DNA of 26,228 bases, from positions 1 to 26,228 of the forward strand of contig CAJUTR010000033.1 of assembly GCA_910589665.1 (NCBI GenBank). The letters are read 5' to 3'. The translations under genes and the position numbers were made by a program. Positions 7,664 through 15,276 of this stretch are shown piece after piece. Each line of letters begins with the position of its first letter. The stretch's first letter is position 1. The stretch is from an uncultured Eubacterium sp. Lineage in GTDB: Bacteria > Bacillota > Clostridia > Lachnospirales > Lachnospiraceae. The notes beneath the pieces were generated by a model. It had not been told where the DNA came from, did no database searches, and saw only the letters and a list, made by a program, of their open reading frames with translations.

Positions 7664-8152
7664 TTATGTTACTTCACACAATGAAATGCGGATTTCCCCG
7701 TCCTCGGCAAATTCGATCACGGCATACGTAGGAACGAATCCACTCTGCCTCGGCCTTGAAATACTGCCAGGGTTCAAAACGGTCAGCGTGGAAGACTGTT
7801 CCAAAAATGGGACGTGGGTGTGGCCGTACAACACGATATCAGCGCCCTGTTCCATCGCCCAGTATTTTAACATATCAACCCCGGAATTCACATGCTGGCG
7901 GTGCCCATGAGTCAACGCTACACTGTGTCCGTGCAGTTTTACCACCTGAAACGCCGGTGCCCGGGATGACCAATCACAGTTTCCCCTCACGATGTACGTA
8001 GGGCCCTGGATGGAAGCGCGTAGCCTGTCCTCTCCGCTCTCCATGTCACCCAAAAAGAACAAACCGGCAATACTGTCTGTTTGCTGCGCAATGATCTCGA
8101 GCATCCTCTCATGATGCCCATGCGAATCGCTAAACACCAAATATTTTGCCAT
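7664..8152 (-). CDS. YfcE/MJ0936-type metallophosphoesterase
   Basis: The 162-residue protein carries all calcineurin-like metal motifs in order: FSDSHGH, FLGDMESG, VRGNCDW, LTHGHRQHV and LYGHTHVP. These ligate two metals for phosphodiester hydrolysis; the natural substrate is not known. NPGSISRPRQ near the C-terminus is typical of the YfcE subfamily. I prefer ATG 8152 (MAKYLVFSDSHG), with AAAGG 8 bases upstream, over an in-frame GTG at 8161 that overlaps that site. It follows the rdgB gene by 15 bases, a common clostridial pairing. Confidence 0.93.
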   Translation of the reverse strand: MAKYLVFSDSHGHHERMLEIIAQQTDSIAGLFFLGDMESGEDRLRASIQGPTYIVRGNCDWSSRAPAFQVVKLHGHSVALTHGHRQHVNSGVDMLKYWAMEQGADIVLYGHTHVPFLEQSSTLTVLNPGSISRPRQSGFVPTYAVIEFAEDGEIRISLCEVT

Positions 8153-8167
8153 ACACCTCACCTTTAT

Positions 8168-8758
8168 TCATTCCCCGTTCAGCCTTTCCACCATTTTCCG
8201 CAGCGCAATCCCCCGATGGCTGATCTTATTTTTTTCTTCTGGTTCCATCTCACCGGTCGTACAGCCGCGCTCTGGCAGATAAAAGATCGGATCATACCCA
8301 AAGCCGTTCGTTCCTTTCGGCTCATATGCCAGCATTCCCTCGATGACTCCCCTCGTCGTCTCCAATCTTCCGTCCGGATAGGCGCAGGCGATCGCACAGA
8401 CAAAACGCGCCGTCCGCTCTTCTTCCTTCGCTTGTTCGCATCGTTTGAGAATTTCAGCATTCTTAATTTCGTAAGAAGTATCTTCGCCTAAATATCGTGC
8501 GGAATATATTCCCGGCTCGCCGCCCAGATAATCCACCTCAAACCCCGAATCATCGGCTAGTACCATCTCGTTGGTCTGCTGGCAGATGGCTTTCGCCTTG
8601 ATCTGCGCATTTTCCTCAAATGTTTTCCCATCTTCGACGATATCGGTATGTATATCCAAATCCTTCAATGAATATACCTCATATCCATCCCCCAATATCT
8701 GCCGTATCTCATTAACTTTTCCTTCGTTATTCGTCGCAAAAATGAGTTTCCTTCCCAT
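8168..8758 (-). CDS. rdgB: dITP/XTP pyrophosphatase (RdgB/HAM1 family)
   Basis: The 196-residue enzyme has the family's N-terminal TNNEGKVNEI loop, the LADDSGFEVDYLGGEPGIYS signature with catalytic and metal residues, and the C-terminal GTNGFGYDPIFYLPE and SHRGIAL motifs that recognise the base. It removes non-canonical purine triphosphates from the nucleotide pool. ATG 8758 is chosen because AAGGAGGG ends 4 bases upstream and the protein then begins MGRKLIFATNN as in relatives. An upstream TTG would add eight residues read through the ribosome site. Confidence 0.95.
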   Translation of the reverse strand: MGRKLIFATNNEGKVNEIRQILGDGYEVYSLKDLDIHTDIVEDGKTFEENAQIKAKAICQQTNEMVLADDSGFEVDYLGGEPGIYSARYLGEDTSYEIKNAEILKRCEQAKEEERTARFVCAIACAYPDGRLETTRGVIEGMLAYEPKGTNGFGYDPIFYLPERGCTTGEMEPEEKNKISHRGIALRKMVERLNGE

Positions 8759-8778
8759 CGCGCCCTCCTTACAACCTC

Positions 8779-9936
8779 TCAATCATGTTTTTGCTTCGGC
8801 GGCTTTAGACCCATGTACTGATACAGATATGTCTTCATCATTCCATTATAGATTTTGCGGTTCTTCCCTGCCTTCTTTCCGATCGACCTCTGCGCGTCCT
8901 CATATCCACTTAAAAGAAAAAACGACCACGTCTCATTCTCGTTTATGATGTTCCCGATCGAACGGTAGAGCATGGACATCTCATCCTTAGAAGAAAGCCG
9001 CTCCCCATAAGGGGGATTGGTGATCACAAAACCGTATTTTTTCGGCGAACGGAAATTTAAGATATCGCGCTGCTGAAAATGGATCTGCCCTTCCACACCG
9101 GCCAGTTCTGCGTTGGCTCTCGCCATCTTTATGGCTTCGGCATCGACGTCAAATCCCTGGATCACCGTTTCCACATCATCCTCTACGAGATCCATCGCCT
9201 CCTGGCCCACCTCATACCACTCCTTCTTCGGTATCAGGTTTGTCCAATGTTCTGCCAAAAATGACCGGTTCAGTCCCGGAGCCATATGTTTGGCAATCAT
9301 CGCGGCCTCGATCGGTATCGTCCCGCTCCCGCAAAAAGGATCTACGAGAACCCGGTCACGCTTCCACGGCGACAAGAGGATGATGGCGGCGGCAAGCGTT
9401 TCCGTCAGCGGTGCTGGCGCGGTAAATTTCCGATACCCCCGCTTATGAAGGGAAACGCCTGTCGTATCCAGTCCGACCGTGACAAGATCTTTCCGGATGC
9501 TGATGCGCAGCGGATAATCCGCCCCATCTTCGGAAAACCAATCCGTGTGGTACGTCTTTTTCAGGCTTTCCACCATCGCTTTTTTCACGATACGCTGAAT
9601 ATCCGACGGACTGAACAGCTTGCTGCTCACGGAAGAAGCTTTTGTCACCCAGAATTTCCCGTTTTCTGGTATATACGCATTCCAGGGGATCGCTTTCACA
9701 CCCTCAAACAATTCATCAAAGGTCTCCGCCCGAAACTCTGCTACTTTAAGCAGAATCCGCTCCGTCGTCCGTAAAAAAATATTGGCGCGGCAGATCCCCT
9801 CGGCGTCCGCGATAAACGTCACTTTCCCATTATCCACTGCGGAAATCTCATAGCCGAGTTCCAATATCTCCCGTTTCAATACTGCTTCCATCCCAAAATG
9901 GCATGGCGCGATCAATTCATACGTATTTCTTTTCAT
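8779..9936 (-). CDS. THUMP-domain class I RNA methyltransferase (RlmL/YpsC type)
   Basis: This 385-residue protein starts with a ferredoxin-like/THUMP RNA-binding region (about residues 1-160, YELIAPCHFGMEAVLKREI). A Rossmann methyltransferase domain follows, with VDPFCGSGTIPIEAA for AdoMet binding and NPPYGERL, the N6A/N2G catalytic motif. The group includes the N-terminal half of E. coli RlmL, which makes m2G2445 in 23S rRNA, and Bacillus YpsC. It lacks the second RlmK-like methyltransferase domain. Its stop lies 20 bases from the rdgB ATG, so the genes are probably co-transcribed. Confidence 0.92.
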   Translation of the reverse strand: MKRNTYELIAPCHFGMEAVLKREILELGYEISAVDNGKVTFIADAEGICRANIFLRTTERILLKVAEFRAETFDELFEGVKAIPWNAYIPENGKFWVTKASSVSSKLFSPSDIQRIVKKAMVESLKKTYHTDWFSEDGADYPLRISIRKDLVTVGLDTTGVSLHKRGYRKFTAPAPLTETLAAAIILLSPWKRDRVLVDPFCGSGTIPIEAAMIAKHMAPGLNRSFLAEHWTNLIPKKEWYEVGQEAMDLVEDDVETVIQGFDVDAEAIKMARANAELAGVEGQIHFQQRDILNFRSPKKYGFVITNPPYGERLSSKDEMSMLYRSIGNIINENETWSFFLLSGYEDAQRSIGKKAGKNRKIYNGMMKTYLYQYMGLKPPKQKHD

Positions 9937-9960
9937 CCGCCGCCGTTCTTCCTTTCCTTC

Positions 9961-10308
9961 CTAAATCTGCTGTCTGCCGCTTGACCCGCAATGATCCTGC
10001 GCCGCGCGCCAGACGCAGTACCCCTGATATCCTCCGGCAATACTTATGGCAAAGTATCCCTGTTTATTCATTTCCTTTGCCGCGTACATACTCTGATTTC
10101 CCCGCTCACAATAAAAAATTACCGTAGTATAGCGGTGTGTCCACGTTTCTTTCTCGATCTGCCACTTCTCATACGGTATGTTTTTCGCCCCGCGAATGTG
10201 GCCTTTTTGATAATCTTCTTCATCCCGTAAATCTATGAGGATCGTCCCCGGCTTTTTCATGATCGTTTCGAGATCCCGGATCGGTATGATCGAAAAACTC
10301 ATAATCAT
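9961..10308 (-). CDS. Single-domain rhodanese-like protein
   Basis: About 115 residues form one rhodanese fold: PIRDLETIMKK, LIDLRDEEDYQKGHIRGAKNIPYE, then the active loop VIFYCERGNQSM with the sulfur-accepting Cys, and SIAGGYQGY near the end. Such proteins transfer sulfane sulfur or act as regulators; the substrate is unknown. The start is uncertain. GTG 10311, ATG 10308 and ATG 10302 are in frame and none has a strong ribosome site; I give ATG 10308. It is the first gene of the run to 7154. A weak promoter candidate is TTGTAC (10362-10367), a 17-base spacer and TAATAC (10339-10344). Confidence 0.85.
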   Translation of the reverse strand: MIMSFSIIPIRDLETIMKKPGTILIDLRDEEDYQKGHIRGAKNIPYEKWQIEKETWTHRYTTVIFYCERGNQSMYAAKEMNKQGYFAISIAGGYQGYCVWRAAQDHCGSSGRQQI

Positions 10309-10369
10309 CACGTTCTTTTTTTCTTACATCTTATGACAGTATTATGTATTTTGTGACAATTGTACAATA

Positions 10370-10397
10370 CAAGCCGTCTCCTAACGGGGACGGCTTG
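10370..10397 (-). terminator. Hairpin after the Asn/Ser-rich gene
   Basis: CAAGCCGTC/GACGGCTTG makes a 9-bp GC-rich stem with a 10-base loop, 10 bases after the stop at 10407. On the minus strand it is followed by TATTGTAC rather than a T-run, so termination may be imperfect and it could instead stabilise the mRNA end. Confidence 0.45.
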
Positions 10398-10406
10398 CAG
10401 ACACTA

Positions 10407-10655
10407 TTAATTCTTCGACTGGTTTTTACAACCTGAAGCATTCCGGCAGTTAGAACATTTCGAATCATTCTTCGTGCTGTTTGAAGACGTATTCGACGAA
10501 CTATTCCGTGTACTGTTCGAAGAGCTATTCGAAGAATCATTCGATGAACTATTCTTCGAATAGTTCTTTGTGCTGTTCTTTGTCGAATTCTTCGAATTAT
10601 TGGTGCCATTTGTACTATTTTTCTCATCGTACTCATCCAAGAAATTCTTAGCCAT
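10407..10655 (-). CDS. Small Asn/Ser-rich low-complexity protein
   Basis: The 82-residue protein begins MAKNFLDEYDEK, an acidic amphipathic head. It continues as a repeat-like tail of Asn, Ser and Thr with scattered Lys: I count 20 Asn, 24 Ser and 7 Thr. It ends with three cysteines (KCSNCRNASGCKNQ). There is no signal peptide or membrane segment. An exact AGGAGG lies 9 bases before the ATG, and a hairpin follows the stop, so it is a genuine, probably well-translated gene. Comparable Asn-rich small proteins occur in gut Lachnospiraceae, some suspected to be spore-associated, but I know of no defined function. A possible promoter -35 (TTGACG) overlaps the aldolase stop codon, but I could not pair it with a good -10. 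Confidence 0.75.
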   Translation of the reverse strand: MAKNFLDEYDEKNSTNGTNNSKNSTKNSTKNYSKNSSSNDSSNSSSNSTRNSSSNTSSNSTKNDSKCSNCRNASGCKNQSKN

Positions 10656-10726
10656 AGTTTATTTCCTCCTGTTATGAACTTTTTTGTTACAGGATTAGTA
10701 TGGCTTTTTTCATTCGGGTTATTCCG

Positions 10727-11590
10727 TCAAGCTTTTCCAACAGAACCAAATAATTCCATCTTTTCTTTTACGGTTGCCCGAATCGCATCCGCGCCGGGAG
10801 CCAGGAGTTTACGCGGGTCAAAACCCTTTCCTTCCTGGTCCTTTCCTGACTCGATATATTTACGTGTCGCTTCGGCAAACGAAAGCTGGCACTCGGTATT
10901 TACGTTGATTTTTGATACGCCGAGACTGATCGCTTTTTTGATCATATCTTCTGGAATTCCTGTGCCTCCGTGAAGAACTAACGGCATATCGCCTGTCAGC
11001 TTCTGAACGGCATCCAGCGTCTCAAAACTAAGACCTGCCCAGTTTTCCGGATATTTTCCGTGAATGTTTCCGATTCCAGCTGCAAGCATCGTCACGCCAA
11101 GATCCGCGATCATCTTACACTCATCCGGATCCGCGCACTCGCCGGCTCCGACAACGCCGTCTTCCTCGCCGCCGATGGAACCTACTTCCGCCTCGATCGA
11201 CATGCCTTTTTCATTGCAGACAGCTACGAGTTCTTTCGTTTTCGCAACATTTTCCTCGATCGGATAATGAGAACCGTCGAACATAATGGAAGAAAATCCT
11301 GCCTCGATACAAGCCTTCGCGCCTTCATAACTGCCGTGATCCAAATGAAGCGCTACCGGCACCGTGATCCCGAGTTCTTCGAGCATTCCGTTTACCATAC
11401 CAACAACTGTCTTGTAACCGCACATATACTTTCCAGCACCTTCCGATACGCCAAGTATAACCGGGGATTTCAATTCCTCTGCCGTGAGAAGGATGGACTT
11501 CGTCCACTCCAGATTGTTGATATTAAACTGTCCAACTGCATATTTTCCTGCTTTTGCTTTTGTAAGCATTTCTTTTGCTGAAACTAACAT
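10727..11590 (-). CDS. fba: Class II fructose-1,6-bisphosphate aldolase
   Basis: The 287-residue protein is full length for the class II (zinc) aldolase. VALHLDHGS contains the catalytic Asp84 and zinc-binding His85. SIEAEVGSIGGEEDG carries the conserved Glu cluster. GNIHGKY and LHGGTGIP supply the other zinc histidines and the phosphate-binding loop, and SKINVNTECQLSF completes the active site. It interconverts fructose-1,6-bisphosphate with dihydroxyacetone phosphate and glyceraldehyde-3-phosphate in glycolysis. GGAGG lies 9 bases before ATG 11590. A TATAAT at 11626-11631 is a likely -10 box, but the -35 is poor. Confidence 0.96.
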   Translation of the reverse strand: MLVSAKEMLTKAKAGKYAVGQFNINNLEWTKSILLTAEELKSPVILGVSEGAGKYMCGYKTVVGMVNGMLEELGITVPVALHLDHGSYEGAKACIEAGFSSIMFDGSHYPIEENVAKTKELVAVCNEKGMSIEAEVGSIGGEEDGVVGAGECADPDECKMIADLGVTMLAAGIGNIHGKYPENWAGLSFETLDAVQKLTGDMPLVLHGGTGIPEDMIKKAISLGVSKINVNTECQLSFAEATRKYIESGKDQEGKGFDPRKLLAPGADAIRATVKEKMELFGSVGKA

Positions 11591-11659
11591 GTGATGATTC
11601 CTCCATTCTTTTTTGTGATTTTTCTATTATAAATGTTCGCCAAACCGCACGCAGATACA

Positions 11660-12166
11660 CTATCTTCCACAACAGTGCTTATACTTCTTACCGCTTCCGC
11701 AAGGACACGGATCATTTCTTCCAATTTTCGGTTCTTCGTGCCGGATCGTGCCGGAGTTTTTCTGCTCACGGTACAGTTCCTTCTGGCGTTCTTTTGTGAG
11801 TATCTCATCCCACTGCGGCAGCGTATATAACCACTCCGCCTCGCAGCCCACCATATTATAATACAGCTTTTCACAATCAATCTCCAGTCGAACGACCGTG
11901 TCCTTCTCCATCGTATCGATTGGATTCGGCTCTTTTAAGCTGTCATTGATCCCATCTAAGAAGCCAACCATCATAGAAAGAGGCACTTCATATTTACCTG
12001 CCAGATCCTCCACCGTTCCCTCAACGATTTCTTCTGGATTTGCCAGGAGTTTTTCGTAAATACCTTTTTCTAGCTGAAAATACTCACTCCAAAGCTTCTC
12101 TCCTTCTTTGGAATTCTGCATTTCTTCTGAATACGCATATTCTCGCCATTCTTTCAATAACGCCAT
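11660..12166 (-). CDS. SEC-C motif protein
   Basis: The 168-residue protein has an acidic helical body of unrecognised fold and ends in a SEC-C zinc motif, IGRNDPCPCGSGKKYKHCCG. That C-x-C-x8-C-C cluster is the same as the C-terminal tail of SecA. In stand-alone proteins it is presumed to mediate zinc-dependent protein or ribosome contacts, and the role is unknown. It has its own promoter at 12222-12250 and a GGAGGAGGG ribosome site. It lies 69 bases upstream of fba, so read-through into fba is possible. Confidence 0.85.
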   Translation of the reverse strand: MALLKEWREYAYSEEMQNSKEGEKLWSEYFQLEKGIYEKLLANPEEIVEGTVEDLAGKYEVPLSMMVGFLDGINDSLKEPNPIDTMEKDTVVRLEIDCEKLYYNMVGCEAEWLYTLPQWDEILTKERQKELYREQKNSGTIRHEEPKIGRNDPCPCGSGKKYKHCCGR

Positions 12167-12221
12167 TGTTCTTTCCCTCCTCCGTCTTTTCTATGCGTGA
12201 TTCCATCCCACAAACATGACT

Positions 12222-12250
12222 ATTGTATCACACATCACGCGTATAGGCAA
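12222..12250 (-). promoter_or_regulatory. Sigma-A promoter of the SEC-C gene
   Basis: TTGCCT (12245-12250), a 17-base spacer and TACAAT (12222-12227) are on the minus strand, about 55 bases upstream of the ATG at 12166. The -35 box lies just beyond the stop codon of the amidase gene. Confidence 0.65.
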
Positions 12251-12252
12251 TA

Positions 12253-13014
12253 TCATTTCAAATACGAATCAATTCCATCCGCGATCCCTTTCGCCATTTT
12301 TTTCTGATATGCTGCTGTGGCCATCTTCTTATCCTCGGACGAATTACTCATAAACCCCATTTCGATAATGGTCACAGGTACCGTACACCAGTTGATCCCT
12401 GTCATCGTATCCGTATACATAACGCCCCGGTTTCCCGCCCCCGTCGCGCTGCAGAATGCCTTCAGCACCTTTTTGCTTAATTTTTGGCTCGCCTTGCGGA
12501 TCTTTTTACTCAAATACTGATTTTTATTGGTTGGTGCAATCGTCAGCGCCCCGCTCACAGACGAAGATTCCGAAGAATTCGCATGGATGCGGATAAACGC
12601 GTCTGCCCCGGCTCTATTTGCAACCTTCGCCCGCTCCACATTGGAAATATCAATGTCATGTTTCGTGCGGACCATCACGACTTTATAACCTCTGGCTTTT
12701 AATTCTTTCTTTAATTTTTTCGCCACTTTCAGATTCAACTTATATTCGGGCGTTCCCGTTGAACACCCCGAAGTCCCGGATGTAACTTTCGCCTTCATCG
12801 TCTTTGACCCCGGGCCGTTTGGCTCTTTCGCGGAATTTCCTTTTGACTGATGGCCGGCGTCGATGACGACCACCTTCTGTTCAGATTCCTGGTCATCTTT
12901 TTTAGCTGCTTGTGCCTCATTCCCGAACGGCTGCAAGGCAGCAGCCAAAAGCAGTAAAACGGCTGTTCCACATCTCATACTGTTTTTTATATTTATTTTT
13001 CTATTTGTCTCCAT
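12253..13014 (-). CDS. Secreted N-acetylmuramoyl-L-alanine amidase (Amidase_3)
   Basis: This 253-residue protein has an N-terminal signal peptide (hydrophobic core about residues 16-28, then EAQAA). One Amidase_3 domain follows: VVVIDAGHQ with the first zinc His, the TPEYKLNLKVA segment with the zinc Glu, FIRIHANSS with the third ligand, and TIIEMGFMSNSSED with the catalytic Glu. It cleaves between muramic acid and the stem peptide. Size and single-domain form resemble the CwlD/spore-cortex group, but no sporulation-specific feature is visible, so I leave it unnamed. AGGAGGT precedes ATG 13014. I see no promoter between it and the tRNA-Leu terminator. Confidence 0.92.
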   Translation of the reverse strand: METNRKINIKNSMRCGTAVLLLLAAALQPFGNEAQAAKKDDQESEQKVVVIDAGHQSKGNSAKEPNGPGSKTMKAKVTSGTSGCSTGTPEYKLNLKVAKKLKKELKARGYKVVMVRTKHDIDISNVERAKVANRAGADAFIRIHANSSESSSVSGALTIAPTNKNQYLSKKIRKASQKLSKKVLKAFCSATGAGNRGVMYTDTMTGINWCTVPVTIIEMGFMSNSSEDKKMATAAYQKKMAKGIADGIDSYLK

Positions 13015-13054
13015 TCTATATACCTCCTGAACGCGTTTGAACCATCAAGCTAAA

Positions 13055-13088
13055 ATGGTGTGGCTACTGTTTCCAATAGCCACACCAT
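13055..13088 (-). terminator. Terminator-like hairpin after tRNA-Leu
   Basis: ATGGTGTGGCTA/TAGCCACACCAT gives a perfect 12-bp stem with a 10-base loop, starting 5 bases after the tRNA. On the minus strand it is followed only by TTTAGC, so termination may be partial and allow transcription into the amidase gene. Confidence 0.65.
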
Positions 13089-13092
13089 GTAA

Positions 13093-13175
13093 TGCGGAGT
13101 ATGGGACTTGAACCCACACGTCTCAGAGACACATGATCCTTAGTCATGCCTGTCTGCCAATTCCAGCAACTCCGC
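13093..13175 (-). tRNA. tRNA-Leu (AAG anticodon)
   Basis: The 83-nt class II tRNA has acceptor GCGGAGT/ACTCCGC, an anticodon stem CATGA/TCATG with loop CTAAGGA giving AAG, a long variable arm (GTCTC/GAGAC) and a T loop TTCAAGT. CCA is not encoded. An unmodified A at position 34 is unusual in bacteria outside tRNA-Arg(ACG), so it may be converted to inosine. Confidence 0.93.
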
Positions 13176-13211
13176 ATGCAATATAAAGTTGTTCCTCAAC
13201 ACTGCTTGACT

Positions 13212-13240
13212 ATTGTAACAGATTTTGAAGCAGTTGTCAA
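13212..13240 (-). promoter_or_regulatory. Sigma-A promoter of tRNA-Leu
   Basis: TTGACA (13235-13240), a 17-base spacer and TACAAT (13212-13217) are on the minus strand, 36 bases upstream of the mature tRNA. Confidence 0.85.
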
Positions 13241-13270
13241 ATACTTTTTTATTGCTTTTTGTCATTCTAT

Positions 13271-15118
13271 TTATTTTGCATAGTCCTTCACAAACCAATT
13301 CAACAGTTCTGAATTCTGTTTCGTGATCCTTCCCAACTGCGAGTGCGGCAGCGGACACGCCACCGTACCCGTCTCCACCGTAACATTCGGAATTTTTTTC
13401 TCATAGATCAGCCAGTCCCCAAATCCCCCATTCGGGTCCGTGCTGATCGATTTCGGCATCAGACGATAGTTGGTAAATGAGTTCACCTTTTTCGCCAGCG
13501 CGCTCTGACGTTCATAGAGCGGCGCGTTCGACTCCACATTGTAATTCCAGTAAAGGATGCTTCCCATCGAATGGTAGTTTAGCACGCCTTTGATACCAGA
13601 AAGCCCATTGATAAAGCGAATCATCGCTTTCGTCTCTTTCTCAGAAGCCGCCTTCTCTCCCGGATATGTGATCCCATCCGGTTTTTTGGACTTCCCTTTC
13701 GGATTCCACCCGCCAGGGAAATTAAAGTTCAAGTTCACGCCGCGCGCGTTTCCTTTCCACGTCCGCGAAGACGATTTTGTTTTTTTGCACTGTTTTTGAA
13801 GCTTTTTTGAATGGATCGCGCCAAAACCGGATTGGGAAATGGATACGCCGTCCGGATTGATCATCGGCACCACATACAGGCACACATGGTTCAGCGTCGA
13901 TTTATAATCCCCGTACAGCCGCAGGATTTCCTCACATTTACGCACGATCATGAGCGGATTCAGCCACTCCCTCGCATGGATCCCCGCATCGATCACGATC
14001 TTTCTGCCGGCAGAAGGATTTCCTATCCGCAGGCACCAGATCGATCTCCCGTCCTCGCTGCTCCCGATGCTCCGCAAAGACGCTTTCCCTCTGTACTTGG
14101 ATGAGATTTCCCTCAGATCAGCCGTCATATCTTCATACGTATAAAGCGTATCTTTGTCATTTACGATCCAAGGCTCTTCTTTCACTGTGATCTTTGTTTT
14201 GATCGCATTTCGAGCTGATTTTTTAACTTTTGCCGTGATGACTGCCGTTCCTGTTTTCCTCGCCGTAATGATGCCTTTTTTATTGACAGATGCTACCTTG
14301 GGATTTGATGATGTGATCTGTATGTTCTTCCACGAATAATTATATGCAACTGCTGCCGTTTTTCCCTGATATACGACATGCCCAGGCACTTTTTTTGTGT
14401 ACAGGCGGGGCGCAAAATAAATGTACGCATAAATACTTTCTCCCGAATCCACTGATGTCATACGCACGATCGCGTACTGTTTATGATCTTTTGCTTTGTC
14501 CCGGCAGGTCACTTTTCCGTCCCTCGTCACTTTTACTTTTCCGGTTCGCACATCTTTTTTGCTTTTTCCTCCAGTCAGTTTATAGGTGCACTTTTTCGAC
14601 GGCTTTAGCTTAACCTCGTCGGTGGCGTACGCATTGATGTGATAAATTTTTTGTTTGTTTACTTTCCCATACCCGATGCCTTTCTGTCCACCTTTCGAGA
14701 GTTTCGCGCCAGGGTTTTTCAATACCAGCGGCGACGACGGAGGTGCGGAAGGACGAAAGGACGCCGTCGGCGTTTCCGGCTTTTCGACTGGCGGCTCCAC
14801 CGGCTGTATGCCGGGTACTTCCGTCGGCTGACCAGCGGGTACGTTCGTCGGCAACACGCCCGGCACATCCGGCTGCAGCGCACCCAGTTCATTTGTCGGC
14901 CCCACTTCCGGTTCACCCATTTTCGGCACGGCCGCCTTATCCGTCAGTTGTCCATCCATGATCTCAGACAGAAGTCTCATCGGTTCTTTTCCCGACAGCT
15001 GCCATCGCGTTCCCGTTCTCTCCTGTTTTTCGCACGCGTCAGCCCGTTCTGGCAAGACGCCCGCCAAAACGCAGCACATCAGCAGCCAGACAACAATTCT
15101 TCTCGCTTTCCCTACCAT
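13271..15118 (-). CDS. Secreted M14 zinc carboxypeptidase with Big_2 domain
   Basis: With start ATG 15118 the protein has 615 residues. A signal peptide covers about 1-28, and a linker of about residues 66-130 is rich in Pro, Val and Thr (repeats like TNVPAGQPTEVPG). A lysine-rich domain and a Big_2 Ig-like domain (about 240-313) come next. The C-terminal M14 domain has GIHAREW (His381, Glu384), NPDG (421-424), NARGVNLNFNF (Arg459, substrate carboxylate), NYHSMG (His516) and VTVETG (Glu582, general base). All catalytic residues are present. It probably trims cell-wall or extracellular peptides. GGGGGA lies 5 bases before this ATG; an upstream TTG would put 19 poorly fitting residues ahead of the signal peptide. 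Confidence 0.92.
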   Translation of the reverse strand: MVGKARRIVVWLLMCCVLAGVLPERADACEKQERTGTRWQLSGKEPMRLLSEIMDGQLTDKAAVPKMGEPEVGPTNELGALQPDVPGVLPTNVPAGQPTEVPGIQPVEPPVEKPETPTASFRPSAPPSSPLVLKNPGAKLSKGGQKGIGYGKVNKQKIYHINAYATDEVKLKPSKKCTYKLTGGKSKKDVRTGKVKVTRDGKVTCRDKAKDHKQYAIVRMTSVDSGESIYAYIYFAPRLYTKKVPGHVVYQGKTAAVAYNYSWKNIQITSSNPKVASVNKKGIITARKTGTAVITAKVKKSARNAIKTKITVKEEPWIVNDKDTLYTYEDMTADLREISSKYRGKASLRSIGSSEDGRSIWCLRIGNPSAGRKIVIDAGIHAREWLNPLMIVRKCEEILRLYGDYKSTLNHVCLYVVPMINPDGVSISQSGFGAIHSKKLQKQCKKTKSSSRTWKGNARGVNLNFNFPGGWNPKGKSKKPDGITYPGEKAASEKETKAMIRFINGLSGIKGVLNYHSMGSILYWNYNVESNAPLYERQSALAKKVNSFTNYRLMPKSISTDPNGGFGDWLIYEKKIPNVTVETGTVACPLPHSQLGRITKQNSELLNWFVKDYAK

Positions 15119-15201
15119 CAAAATCCCCCATTCCTGCCGGACACCGCCGGCGATTCCGTGCATGTCCATACACAAAACCCGTTCCGCTTTCTCTGTTGGT
15201 C

Positions 15202-15233
15202 AAAAAAGGATACCTCAGAATCACGAAGTACCC
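15202..15233 (-). terminator. Rho-independent terminator of infC-rpmI-rplT
   Basis: GGGTACTTC/GAGGTATCC pair as a 9-bp stem with two G-T pairs and an 8-base loop (15208-15233). A run of six T follows on the minus strand. It lies about 44 bases after the rplT stop. Confidence 0.8.
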
Positions 15234-15276
15234 TTTTATCAATTTATATTCTTTTTATCATAAAATAATGTCAAAA

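Noticed and set aside
10501..10570. Repeated TTCGAA-containing units considered as a CRISPR-like array
   Set aside because: There are no uniform repeats and spacers; the units are codon repeats inside a translated gene.
10331..10636. A 101-codon alternative frame rich in Arg and Ile over the Asn/Ser-rich gene
   Set aside because: It arises from the repetitive codons of the real frame and lacks a ribosome site; the AGGAGG belongs to ATG 10655.
12190..12242. GCGTGAT/ATCACGC inverted arms around the SEC-C promoter
   Set aside because: The arms are short, far apart and without a consistent centre; probably chance.
15243..15274. TTGACA and TATAAA after rplT as a promoter for the M14 peptidase
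   Set aside because: The spacer is 20 bases and a strong terminator lies between it and the peptidase gene.
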